Of a stretch of 64,000 bases of DNA, positions 63,999 to 64,000 are shown in pieces. Location of the stretch: NCBI RefSeq assembly GCF_900128955.1, contig NZ_FQTY01000010.1, positions 1 through 64,000 of the forward strand, in the 5' to 3' direction. The translations under genes and the position numbers were made by a program. How positions within the stretch are numbered: position 1 is the stretch's first letter; each line of letters starts with the position of its first letter. The DNA comes from Tissierella praeacuta DSM 18095 (lineage in GTDB: Bacteria; Bacillota; Clostridia; Tissierellales; Tissierellaceae). Under the pieces are notes generated by a model. That model was not told the origin of the DNA, made no database searches, and worked only from the letters and a program-made list of their open reading frames with translations.

Positions 63999-64000
63999 CC

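Overview
The window is AT-rich DNA with Clostridia-type features: strong GGAGG ribosome binding sites, several TTG starts, lipoprotein signal peptides, and Tn916/ICE-like regulators. It most likely comes from a low-GC anaerobic Firmicute; I cannot name the genus from sequence alone. Nearly all genes lie on the minus strand. The exceptions are an IS3 remnant and the block 53649-56916.

Layout. (1) 1-2720: a frameshifted M20 amidohydrolase, an IS982-like fragment, two dispersed repeats and a decayed IS3 element. (2) 2894-11250: a cluster for exported proteins, comprising three lipoproteins, a C39-like and a C47-like cysteine peptidase, an Amidase_6 protein and a small exported protein. It also holds decayed second copies of some of these genes and a broken ECF sigma/anti-sigma pair. 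(3) 11735-17728: six tightly coupled genes (MBL-fold hydrolase, trypsin-like protease, NACHT-type NTPase, two small unknown proteins, radical SAM enzyme). This is the best candidate here for an undescribed conflict system. (4) 18119-24378: a ParB-like protein with a membrane protein, an excisionase-like gene next to a tRNA-Leu-like 3' fragment (an old attachment site), a dead ParE-type toxin and a 791-residue ATPase. (5) 24436-26946: a complete IS21-family element with a 5-bp target duplication. (6) 27621-46508: a defence island. It holds a DNA methyltransferase coupled to a GHKL ATPase, an SF1 helicase with a C-terminal nuclease-like domain, an FRG-domain gene with a small partner, a HEPN-like protein, a serine recombinase, and an Avs-like nuclease-STAND protein of 1527 residues. 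A graveyard of IS21, recombinase and unknown-gene remnants interrupts it. (7) 46998-64000: one end of an integrative conjugative element. It has three consecutive serine-recombinase genes, a small SHOCT-like protein, a sigma-like gene, an HTH/ImmA pair with divergent promoters and three operators, a restriction-modification cargo (two C5 methyltransferases, two putative nucleases), then a winged-helix protein, a VirD4-type coupling protein, a DUF3991/Toprim protein and further element genes running off the right edge.

How it fits together. Most of the window reads as accessory DNA assembled by repeated recombinase and IS activity. A roughly 60-bp core sequence recurs at least six times between genes, always in the same orientation. 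It is either a structured RNA or the leftover end of a mobile element. Several genes (amidohydrolase, C39 peptidase, sigma and anti-sigma) carry frameshifts or stops, so parts of the region are decaying unless these are sequencing errors.
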